From assembly GCA_012841565.1 (NCBI GenBank), contig DUUM01000371.1:1-37222 (forward strand): a stretch of DNA of 37,222 bases, written 5' to 3'. Position 1 is the first letter of the stretch. Each line of letters starts with the position of its first letter. Positions 22,226 to 29,255 of the stretch are shown one piece after another. The DNA is from Candidatus Epulonipiscium sp. GTDB lineage: Bacteria; Bacillota_A; Clostridia; Lachnospirales; Cellulosilyticaceae. The position numbers and the translations under genes are program-made. The notes below the pieces were generated by a model that was not told where the DNA came from, searched no databases, and was given only the letters and a program-made list of their open reading frames with translations.

Positions 22226-23008
22226 TTATAACCATCCATGTTCCTGTAACGCATTTCTAGCTATTTCAAAATCATCAGAATGTAATTTAAAATTTGATAA
22301 TAAGCAGTCACGGAGCATAGCCTCTTCCTTGAGTTCATTTTCATTATTGATATATTTTTTGATTCTACACGGGATTGTTTCTAAATTCAGATCCTTACAT
22401 GCTCTCACTCTTTGATGTCCTGAAACTATTACATAGTCTTGACTTATTAGAATCGGTTGGATAACTCCCTCACTTTGAATGGAATTTAAAAATCCAATCC
22501 ACTCTTCACCCGTTATGTTTTTAAAATATTTATTATGCAAATAAAAAAGTTTAAGTTTTTCTACTTCAATATCAATTACCTTCATTTCATCTATTTCTAT
22601 GGCTTCATCCTTTAAACTTCTAATTTTATCTTTAAGTTGCCTTGTAGTCATTTCATTTACATCATTTTCTTGAATAAAATCTTCACGTTTTTCTTCTGGA
22701 ACATCTAAAAGTGCAAACAACTTTGATTGTGTTAAATTGCCAAGCGTTTGGAAGTTTGGAAATTCTTTTGCCACTCTCATAAAATTATTAGCTGTGCTTT
22801 TTTTAAAATCAACTTTTTCTTCAAGCCACTTTCCCCATTCTCCATGTTTTAATTGTTCCTTTGCTTCAATCAATCTTTTGCCTATTTCAATAATCCCTAA
22901 TGCTGTCTGCGTTTTATAAAAATTAATTTCTTCTTCAATAATCCCCAATGATCTTACAATATCTTTTATCTGCTCATTAACATTTGTTGTATCTCCCATA
23001 TATTCCAT
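22226..23008 (-). CDS. DUF3102 / ParB-like domain protein
   Basis: 260 residues, ATG at 23008 (a GGGGG tract lies just upstream; the ATG at 22999 is an alternative). Residues 15-130 match DUF3102: LGIIEIGKRLIEAKEQLKHG, GEWGKWLEEKVDFKKSTANN and FQTLGNLTQSKLFALLDVP. Residues 155-235 resemble a ParB N-terminal domain (GVIQPILISQDYVIVSGHQR followed by VRACKDL). Such proteins are found in phages and plasmids and are thought to bind DNA in replication or partition. It has a long structured leader (23033-23099). Exact role unknown. Confidence 0.78.
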   Translation of the reverse strand: MEYMGDTTNVNEQIKDIVRSLGIIEEEINFYKTQTALGIIEIGKRLIEAKEQLKHGEWGKWLEEKVDFKKSTANNFMRVAKEFPNFQTLGNLTQSKLFALLDVPEEKREDFIQENDVNEMTTRQLKDKIRSLKDEAIEIDEMKVIDIEVEKLKLFYLHNKYFKNITGEEWIGFLNSIQSEGVIQPILISQDYVIVSGHQRVRACKDLNLETIPCRIKKYINNENELKEEAMLRDCLLSNFKLHSDDFEIARNALQEHGWL

Positions 23009-23032
23009 GTCCCCCTATTTTTTTAATATATC

Positions 23033-23099
23033 GTGGGGGAGCTACCAGCAACTTTCTTCCTAACGTCAGAAAGATTGCTTTTTGCCCCACCTCCCCCAC
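23033..23099 (-). promoter_or_regulatory. Nested G-rich hairpin in the DUF3102 gene leader
   Basis: Outer arms GTGGGGGAG (23033-23041) and CTCCCCCAC (23091-23099) pair perfectly over 9 bp. Inner arms GCAACTTTC (23048-23056) and GAAAGATTGC (23069-23078) pair over 9 bp with one bulge. On the minus strand the 5' side carries three closely spaced G-runs. It ends about 25 bases before the DUF3102-ParB start codon. It may control translation or transcript stability, or be a replication signal. Confidence 0.5.
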
Positions 23100-23241
23100 A
23101 CCCCCTCAGGGCAATGTATATCTTTTCTATTTATCCTTCTATATATTCGTGTGAACAACCTTTTGAAAGATATCTCCTTAACATTATTCCTATACTTTTA
23201 CTGTCTATGCATATTAAAAGAGTGTCCAACTTTCATTATAT

Positions 23242-23269
23242 ATAATAGAAGTAGTACACTAAATTTCAA
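23242..23269 (-). promoter_or_regulatory. Candidate promoter upstream of the DUF3102-ParB gene
   Basis: On the minus strand TTGAAA (23269-23264) and TATTAT (23247-23242) are 16 bases apart, about 235 bases upstream of the start codon. The transcript would have a long leader containing the nested hairpin. The spacer 23009-23280 shows only very short frames (for example 17 codons near 23190-23137) that I do not trust as genes. Confidence 0.45.
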
Positions 23270-23280
23270 CTTATCATTAT

Positions 23281-25317
23281 TTATTTCTCTATATAAATCC
23301 ATTTACCCTTGCCAAACTTTTCATTTGCTTTTCTTTGAATATCCTTTGAATACCATGCTTCTTGAAATTTACGAATAGAAGAAACTGATGCCTTCTTTCT
23401 AAATAACTTCTTCCAATAGTCATCAGAGATATTATACTGCTTCTTAAATTCATCTACCAAAATAGGGGTACCGTCATATTCATTTACCCATCTTATAATT
23501 TTTGCTATTTTAGTGTTACCATCCCCATAATTCAAGACCTTATCTAACTCTTCTGGGACTTCTTTTATATTCTCAGCTTGACATCCTTCTAATCTTGTTT
23601 TGAGCCTTCCAAATAAATCTGTCCACAGTTCCATCCCTATATCCCTATCAAAATGTTTTGTGCCTGTCTTATCTAATCCAAATATATAAATCTCAATAGG
23701 AGTTGTTTCATTATAGTTTCTTATTGCACATCTGAAGAGATCTTGTTCCAAATCTACCATAATCTTAGTAAGTCTAAAAAAGTTTAACCTATTTGCATCA
23801 TACTTACCATCTTTGAAAGCAAATAATTCTGCAATACGTTCAGCTTCTTTATCTTTAAAGATGTTATACCAAAAATGACTGAGCATTGCACTCGTATAGA
23901 TATCTTCTGACTGAATATACTTACCAAACATAATGGCTACATTACAGTCTTGCCACTTATTCTGACCTTTGGTTGCACCATAACTCGGTACCTTTGCATT
24001 GTCATTAAGTACAATCTTTTCTGCTAGCTTCTTGTATTTTTCTTCTTGTAATATCTTGGTTAAAGCTTGTGTTGCTTGCTTAAATGTTGTGAGATAAATC
24101 TTACACTCCTTGTCTTGAAATTTTTTATTCATCCATTCTACAAAGCATCTAACCGTTTTATTATTTCCCATATGGTCAACAAGCGTTCCTCTAGTAAAAT
24201 TGAGTCCACTATAGTTAAATAGAGATACATGTTCGTATCTTATATTATTTTCAATATTTAAAAATATATATTTGTCAAGATCACAATATTCCAAATCAAT
24301 ATCTGCAGTACCATCAAAAATTATTGTTTTAAATTTCTCACTATAATTGTGTAAACCTATTGTTCTAAAGAACTGATAATTGGCAAAATTATAGCTTTTG
24401 TTATACCACAAACCACCTTCTTCAAGCATTAGTCTTTTAATATGTATCATTTTATTTTGTATAGCAAAATCCAAGTTTTTACTTAGTGCAAACAAGACTT
24501 CATCATTAGATGTAATTTGTCCATCTGGTTTATGTACGAAAAACCCTTTGTCCTGGTACTTGCTAATCATACCTTGGAATTTAGTATCCACTTCATGTAA
24601 TAAATTTCTCAAAAGCGTCTTTTCAGCTTGATCCTTAAAGGCTATAACTGGAAAAGTATCTATACTTGCTTTAATATCTGATACAAACTTTTGATCTATT
24701 CGTTCACTATCTAATAAAAGAGGCTTTTCATCGATAATAAGTAACTTTCTTTCACAAGGCACATCAGATTTAGGATGTATAAATGTTTTAAATACAGATA
24801 GATTTTGCCCTAGTATCTTAAACAATGTACTTGTTATGATGACTATTGGATACTTATGTTGAGCGTCTAATTGTATATTCATGTGCTCACCATATCTTCT
24901 ATCCATAAGATAAGCCAAATCGCCAAAAGCTTCTTTGTACTCACCCAAGTTATTATATTTATCAGATACGATAATAGCTCCCTTAGCTTCTCCAAAATTC
25001 AAGCTATCTGACACGATTTTTTTTACTGCTATCTTGATTAAAACTGATTTCCCAAATCCAGGTTTAGCTGGTACAATCACTGTCTTTGTTTTATCTATCA
25101 ATTCATTATACATAATACAACTCGCATCATGTGCAAAATCGATTTGCTCTTGGGATAGAACTTGATCATTGTATGTTGTAATTTTATCAGAGAACTCTTC
25201 GACTACTTTTTGTATGCTTTTGGCATACTTTTTATTAATATGAACAATTGCTTCTGGCTTATAGCCATCTCGTTTCATATCAAAGTATACCTTGTCAATT
25301 AGCTCATATTTATTCAT
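23281..25317 (-). CDS. SF2-helicase-like ATPase adjacent to the RNA polymerase
   Basis: 678 residues, ATG at 25317 with AAGGAG seven bases upstream. Walker A is AKPGFGKS (84-91) and Walker B is LLIIDEKP (Asp196-Glu197). Motif III-like FDGTAD lies near residue 350, and a C-terminal RecA-like region includes KIYLTTFKQATQAL and GATKGQNKWQDCNVAIMFG, similar to motifs V-VI of DEAD/DEAH enzymes. The last 80 residues look like a winged-helix DNA-binding domain (PILVDEFKKQYNISDDYWKK). It probably unwinds DNA for the element's replication or transcription. It follows the polymerase gene by about 100 bases and its ribosome site can be hidden by a hairpin. Confidence 0.72.
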   Translation of the reverse strand: MNKYELIDKVYFDMKRDGYKPEAIVHINKKYAKSIQKVVEEFSDKITTYNDQVLSQEQIDFAHDASCIMYNELIDKTKTVIVPAKPGFGKSVLIKIAVKKIVSDSLNFGEAKGAIIVSDKYNNLGEYKEAFGDLAYLMDRRYGEHMNIQLDAQHKYPIVIITSTLFKILGQNLSVFKTFIHPKSDVPCERKLLIIDEKPLLLDSERIDQKFVSDIKASIDTFPVIAFKDQAEKTLLRNLLHEVDTKFQGMISKYQDKGFFVHKPDGQITSNDEVLFALSKNLDFAIQNKMIHIKRLMLEEGGLWYNKSYNFANYQFFRTIGLHNYSEKFKTIIFDGTADIDLEYCDLDKYIFLNIENNIRYEHVSLFNYSGLNFTRGTLVDHMGNNKTVRCFVEWMNKKFQDKECKIYLTTFKQATQALTKILQEEKYKKLAEKIVLNDNAKVPSYGATKGQNKWQDCNVAIMFGKYIQSEDIYTSAMLSHFWYNIFKDKEAERIAELFAFKDGKYDANRLNFFRLTKIMVDLEQDLFRCAIRNYNETTPIEIYIFGLDKTGTKHFDRDIGMELWTDLFGRLKTRLEGCQAENIKEVPEELDKVLNYGDGNTKIAKIIRWVNEYDGTPILVDEFKKQYNISDDYWKKLFRKKASVSSIRKFQEAWYSKDIQRKANEKFGKGKWIYIEK

Positions 25318-25323
25318 ATACAG

Positions 25324-25364
25324 GCTCCTTACAGTTTGTTGTTTTCATCTTTGTATTAAGGAGC
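25324..25364 (-). promoter_or_regulatory. Hairpin that hides the helicase ribosome site
   Basis: GCTCCTTA (25324-25331) and TAAGGAGC (25357-25364) are perfectly complementary (8 bp, 25-base loop). On the minus strand the 3' arm contains the AAGGAG ribosome site of the helicase. Pairing would block translation until the hairpin opens. Confidence 0.55.
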
Positions 25365-25393
25365 AAACAATATAGCATTTCAGACCACATTGT

Positions 25394-25420
25394 CCACCCT
25401 AAGCCAGCTTCGCTGGCGTT
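25394..25420 (-). repeat. Repeated GC-rich hairpin element, copy 2
   Basis: Second copy of the 27-nt element. The hairpin core lies at 25403-25417, two bases after the polymerase stop codon (25420-25422), and is not followed by a T-run. The SD-hiding hairpin of the helicase is the next structure. Confidence 0.7.
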
Positions 25421-28400
25421 TAACCTTTAATATGAATGATCACTTTAATAATAGTTTGCGTATTTCTGGCTTGAACAATTTCCTTTACAGTAACTTGATG
25501 TCCTAAATATGCCCTAATATCTATTCCAGCATCTAAGGTTTCTTTTTCTTTAATACTCATATTCCCCCAAATGCCAATCCAACCTTTATCATTTAGAAAT
25601 AGCTTGTATGTGTTGTGTAACATTTCCTGTGCTATTTCTTCTGCCTTTCCTTTTTCTACTCCCATAATCGTTAACTTCAAATCATTGACATCCGCTAACA
25701 CCTGAACTTTTTTACGGATATACTTCTCGGGAATATCCATATCTTTTCCGTCAAACATAAGTTCTACTTCACCTTCTCTGGTAATGACCTTGAACCTTTC
25801 TCCTAGCCACTCAAATACATTATCATCATTAACATCCGCCCTGGTGATATCAATTTTTTCTATATCCTCATTCATCTTAATATTTTGTAGTATCCCTTCA
25901 CTCGCAACAACCCAGCAAAAAGAGTAATTATCATTTTGATTATTGTGCTTTGTATTTATATATGTCATACGCACAGAAGCAGTAGCTAATAGTGAAGGAC
26001 AATCGCAAATCTTCTCTGCTGCCATCCTTGTTCTTTCATATAAATCTTTAAACTTTTGGTCTAAAGCTTCTCGTTCTCTTTTATATACGTCATCACTTGA
26101 ATACTGATTAGTTTTTGATTTTGAAATAGCTAATGTCCTATTCTCATCAATGAACTTCTTGTATGTCGGCTCTAGTTTTTTAATAATATCTTGGGTCACA
26201 ATACCATCTAAGTTAGTATTCTGCATATAACTATGTATATTGTTAAAACCCTGTGTTTTTATTTTCCTATTTATTTTATCCACCATAACAGTTTTTACGT
26301 GCTCTTTAAACTTTTTTAACTCCTTTGCCATAAAATCAAGCCCCGAAGTCGTATCATAGTCTTTGTTAAATTCATTACCATCTTTAGCAAACATAAATTG
26401 TGGGCGTTTATTATATTTCAATTTTATAACTTCTGGGATTACCACTTCATCAAACAGTCCACTCTTACTGGCATCTATCATTTTTCCTTGCAAATCCTTC
26501 ATGATGGCAATAGGTAAGGAATATTTCGTTAAATCCCCTTCTGCCATTCCCACATTTTCTATAGTAGAATCAATATCCGTAATCTGGCCTGTTTTGTCTT
26601 CCGATATTAAGATAAAGTCGATGACATTTTCTTTGCTCCACGGTTTACTCATAGCAGTAGCTTTATCATCATCATTTATCTGAACATATGATGAAACAAT
26701 ATAATCTTCTAATGTTACGATAGCTTTATCAGGGAATTTCTTATCAAAATGTCTTTTCATCTGCTTATTAATGCTTTCCAATCTGTTTTTACCCTGTAAT
26801 TTCCCTTCAGCTTTAGATACATAGTTATAATTTTGCAAAAATCTTACTGATGTATCTTTGAGGTTATAATCTGTTGATAATACTAACACAGCATCCCCAT
26901 CTTTATCCGCTCCACCCAATCGGTCGCACTCTGTTCCTAATGGCAGTTGAACGATATTATCAATATCTCTAATAAATTCTGCATCCTCACCTTCGTAATC
27001 TACAAAGTTTACCTTTGTAATTTCTGAATATGAAACTATAGGATTTCTAGCAAGTACAGTATTTCCTTTGATTTTCCCACCACTGTAGCATTCCTTTGCA
27101 TTTAAAAATCCTTCATATTGCCAGTTCTCTTTGTCCTCTGCCCCTGCGTACCTTAAAAAAGCTAATATATCCTGCGTTATATACATATACTTTCCTTTAA
27201 TATACATCCTGCCAAGACTCATATCATCGATTTTCTTATCGATTACTGCTTTAATCGTTTTAATGACCTTCCGATCAAATACCATCTTCTTATTAATCTG
27301 AATAGCTGTTATGGTATCCGCACATTCCTTTTCAAGATTCGTATCAGGATTTTCTTTCTGTATCAAATTCAAAAAGCTTTGGATATACTTTATGTCTTCC
27401 CAGTCTAGTTGCTCTTTTCGATAGATACTAAGAACCTTATGGATAATATCACCTTGTACATTCGCAAATGCTAACATATCCCATAAGCCCATGTCTAAAG
27501 CAAGCCATAACTGATAAGTTGCACGTCTATATTCTTCCTCCACTGGCATAGCAAAGTTTGAAATGCCTATGACATCATAGCCATACTTAATAAGCCTAGC
27601 CTTATAGTCGTCAATAGAAGAAAATAGCCATTCTTTTATCTCTGACCCATCTTCTTTAAGACCTGTCACATTTATTTTTGCTTTAAAGGTAGATTCTGTA
27701 ATCAGTAAATCAATATCCTCAACCCTATGAACTTGTCCCCACATATCTGTAATAGTATCAATCCCATGTTTTTTATAATAGGCATGGAAATCTATAGAGG
27801 GGAAAAAACCTTTTACACATGGCAATCTTAACTGATATCCAGTAACTTTATATGGTACATCAAGTGCTTTTTTAAATTTTGATCCTAGTTCTTTACTTAC
27901 AAGCCCCATACCATCAAAAACATTTTCCATGCATTCGTGATTTTCTTCAGTTACCAGCTGCAATCCTGTTGACCATTCGGTAACGGGGATTTCTCGTATT
28001 TCTTCTTCTCCAATTTCATCCGTCTGTTCTTGAATATATAACGGATAGTATTTGTCCTTATTATCTACATAAAATCTAGCCTTGGGATTCTCAAGTTCCT
28101 CGCCTTTTACCTTACAACCTACTTCTTTCCATTTCCTAACTGTTTTGTATGTTGTTTTTTGATGATTACTTTTTGTGTGTTTTTCAAGAGTACAATCATT
28201 AGCATTAACAATATCCGTTGCTGCTCTTACTGCTTTATAATAATCTTTATCTTCTTCTACCCAATCCATAAGTTCTTTATATTGCTCTTCTTCCTTTGGC
28301 GATCTAGAATATGACTTAATCATGTTTACCGTTTCATACACTGGAACTTCGCAGTCTGGAATAATACAAATACCTAAGCTTTTCATATCAACAGAAACCA

Positions 28401-28932
28401 CATGTACATCTGTAGTGCTTAGTGCATTCCTTGTAAGATTCTTAGATATAGTACAATTAGTGGGCTCTATTCCAAGTGATACGTGCTCTTTCAAACTATC
28501 ATAAAACTTGTCCCATATAAATATTTGCCTACACTCTTTATTCTGGGAACCTGAAAGTACATTATCTAAAAACACAAAATGTTCTTCCTCTTGCCTGCTT
28601 AAATAAAATCCTTTTTCTAGCAGTATTTTCAGTTTTTCATTATCAGCCTTTGAACGATTACCCCCTGTTTTAATAGTTATAATATGCAGTAGGTTCTTTT
28701 TTACCTTGTGAATATCACCTTTATTATCTGTTTTGTATTCCTCAGCATCATCATATGATTTGTTTCTAATTTTTTCATTTAAGATATAATACATCAATGT
28801 TTCACTTGTATGCACTAGCCCATCTGATGTAATCTCAAGTATTAACTTCCCATCATTGTCTTTTAAATCAGAAAGATTGTATTGCCAAATATGGTACTGT
28901 CTTTTTTTAGCAGCCACGATATCGCTCCCCAT
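25420..28932 (-). CDS. Single-chain RNA polymerase of the QDE-1/YonO/crAss-phage (double-psi beta-barrel) type
   Basis: 1170 residues. First barrel: FDGMGLVS (339-346) then YQLRLPCVKGFF (366-377), matching the DG-x-G-x-x-S ... Q-x-R ... K-G signature of eukaryotic RDR/QDE-1 and phage homologues. Second barrel: NTVLARNPIVS (624-634) and, 47 residues later, GGADKDGDAVLV with the metal-binding triad Asp676, Asp678, Asp680 (DxDGD; D676 is encoded at 26907-26905). The RDR counterpart reads RNPxLHPGD ... GGDLDGD. YonO of phage SPbeta (about 850 residues) and crAss-like gp66 (over 2000) are DNA-dependent polymerases of this class. The long flanks here are unlike either. It probably transcribes the element's late or early genes independently of the host enzyme. 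Start: ATG 28932; GTG 28917 has a better ribosome site (GGGGAG). Confidence 0.83.
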   Translation of the reverse strand: MGSDIVAAKKRQYHIWQYNLSDLKDNDGKLILEITSDGLVHTSETLMYYILNEKIRNKSYDDAEEYKTDNKGDIHKVKKNLLHIITIKTGGNRSKADNEKLKILLEKGFYLSRQEEEHFVFLDNVLSGSQNKECRQIFIWDKFYDSLKEHVSLGIEPTNCTISKNLTRNALSTTDVHVVSVDMKSLGICIIPDCEVPVYETVNMIKSYSRSPKEEEQYKELMDWVEEDKDYYKAVRAATDIVNANDCTLEKHTKSNHQKTTYKTVRKWKEVGCKVKGEELENPKARFYVDNKDKYYPLYIQEQTDEIGEEEIREIPVTEWSTGLQLVTEENHECMENVFDGMGLVSKELGSKFKKALDVPYKVTGYQLRLPCVKGFFPSIDFHAYYKKHGIDTITDMWGQVHRVEDIDLLITESTFKAKINVTGLKEDGSEIKEWLFSSIDDYKARLIKYGYDVIGISNFAMPVEEEYRRATYQLWLALDMGLWDMLAFANVQGDIIHKVLSIYRKEQLDWEDIKYIQSFLNLIQKENPDTNLEKECADTITAIQINKKMVFDRKVIKTIKAVIDKKIDDMSLGRMYIKGKYMYITQDILAFLRYAGAEDKENWQYEGFLNAKECYSGGKIKGNTVLARNPIVSYSEITKVNFVDYEGEDAEFIRDIDNIVQLPLGTECDRLGGADKDGDAVLVLSTDYNLKDTSVRFLQNYNYVSKAEGKLQGKNRLESINKQMKRHFDKKFPDKAIVTLEDYIVSSYVQINDDDKATAMSKPWSKENVIDFILISEDKTGQITDIDSTIENVGMAEGDLTKYSLPIAIMKDLQGKMIDASKSGLFDEVVIPEVIKLKYNKRPQFMFAKDGNEFNKDYDTTSGLDFMAKELKKFKEHVKTVMVDKINRKIKTQGFNNIHSYMQNTNLDGIVTQDIIKKLEPTYKKFIDENRTLAISKSKTNQYSSDDVYKREREALDQKFKDLYERTRMAAEKICDCPSLLATASVRMTYINTKHNNQNDNYSFCWVVASEGILQNIKMNEDIEKIDITRADVNDDNVFEWLGERFKVITREGEVELMFDGKDMDIPEKYIRKKVQVLADVNDLKLTIMGVEKGKAEEIAQEMLHNTYKLFLNDKGWIGIWGNMSIKEKETLDAGIDIRAYLGHQVTVKEIVQARNTQTIIKVIIHIKG

Positions 28933-28972
28933 TTGCCTTTAGTTTGGTAGATTATACTGTTCTCCTTATAAA

Positions 28973-29006
28973 AATAGCCGAAGTTTACTTAATTACACCT
29001 CGGCTA
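28973..29006 (-). terminator. Terminator of the defence operon
   Basis: TAGCCGA (28975-28981) and TCGGCTA (29000-29006) pair over 7 bp with extra pairing inside, and TTTTTAT follows on the minus strand. It ends the operon that includes the PC4-like gene and separates it from the polymerase gene. Confidence 0.7.
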
Positions 29007-29015
29007 CTATCTTTC

Positions 29016-29237
29016 TCAAAATTCCATATTATTTAAGATCTCTTTAAGTTTCTTTAACTCCTCGGCTGATAAAGTAATTCCCTTCCCCATCTTTTCATGC
29101 TTAGAATCCCAATCTCTTAAATCATACTTAGGCTCCCTATCATTCCAACTAATCATATTTAATTCTTTTGTCCATCCTTTTGCAGATTCTGATAATACTC
29201 CAAAATTTTGTTTAATTTCATATTTTATTCCTGCCAT
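29016..29237 (-). CDS. PC4/YdbC-like single-stranded DNA-binding protein
   Basis: 73 residues, ATG at 29237 with AAAGGA upstream. The whole protein fits the YdbC/PC4 family: KYEIKQNFGVLSESAKGWTK, ELNMISWNDREPKYDLRDWD and EKMGKGITLSAEELKKLKEI. These small dimers bind ssDNA through a beta-sheet groove. The gene follows the methylase by 18 bases and precedes the operon terminator, so it is most likely expressed with the defence genes rather than with the polymerase. A role in holding ssDNA exposed by the helicase is possible. Confidence 0.85.
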   Translation of the reverse strand: MAGIKYEIKQNFGVLSESAKGWTKELNMISWNDREPKYDLRDWDSKHEKMGKGITLSAEELKKLKEILNNMEF

Positions 29238-29255
29238 ATAAAAGTCCTTTCTATT

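Noticed and set aside
25420..28932. Reading the large protein as a DNA primase or a topoisomerase because of its acidic DxD motif
   Set aside because: The DxDGD sits in a GGADKDGD context 47 residues after RNP, and a DGxGxxS...QxR...KG block precedes it, which fits the double-barrel polymerases and not TOPRIM proteins.
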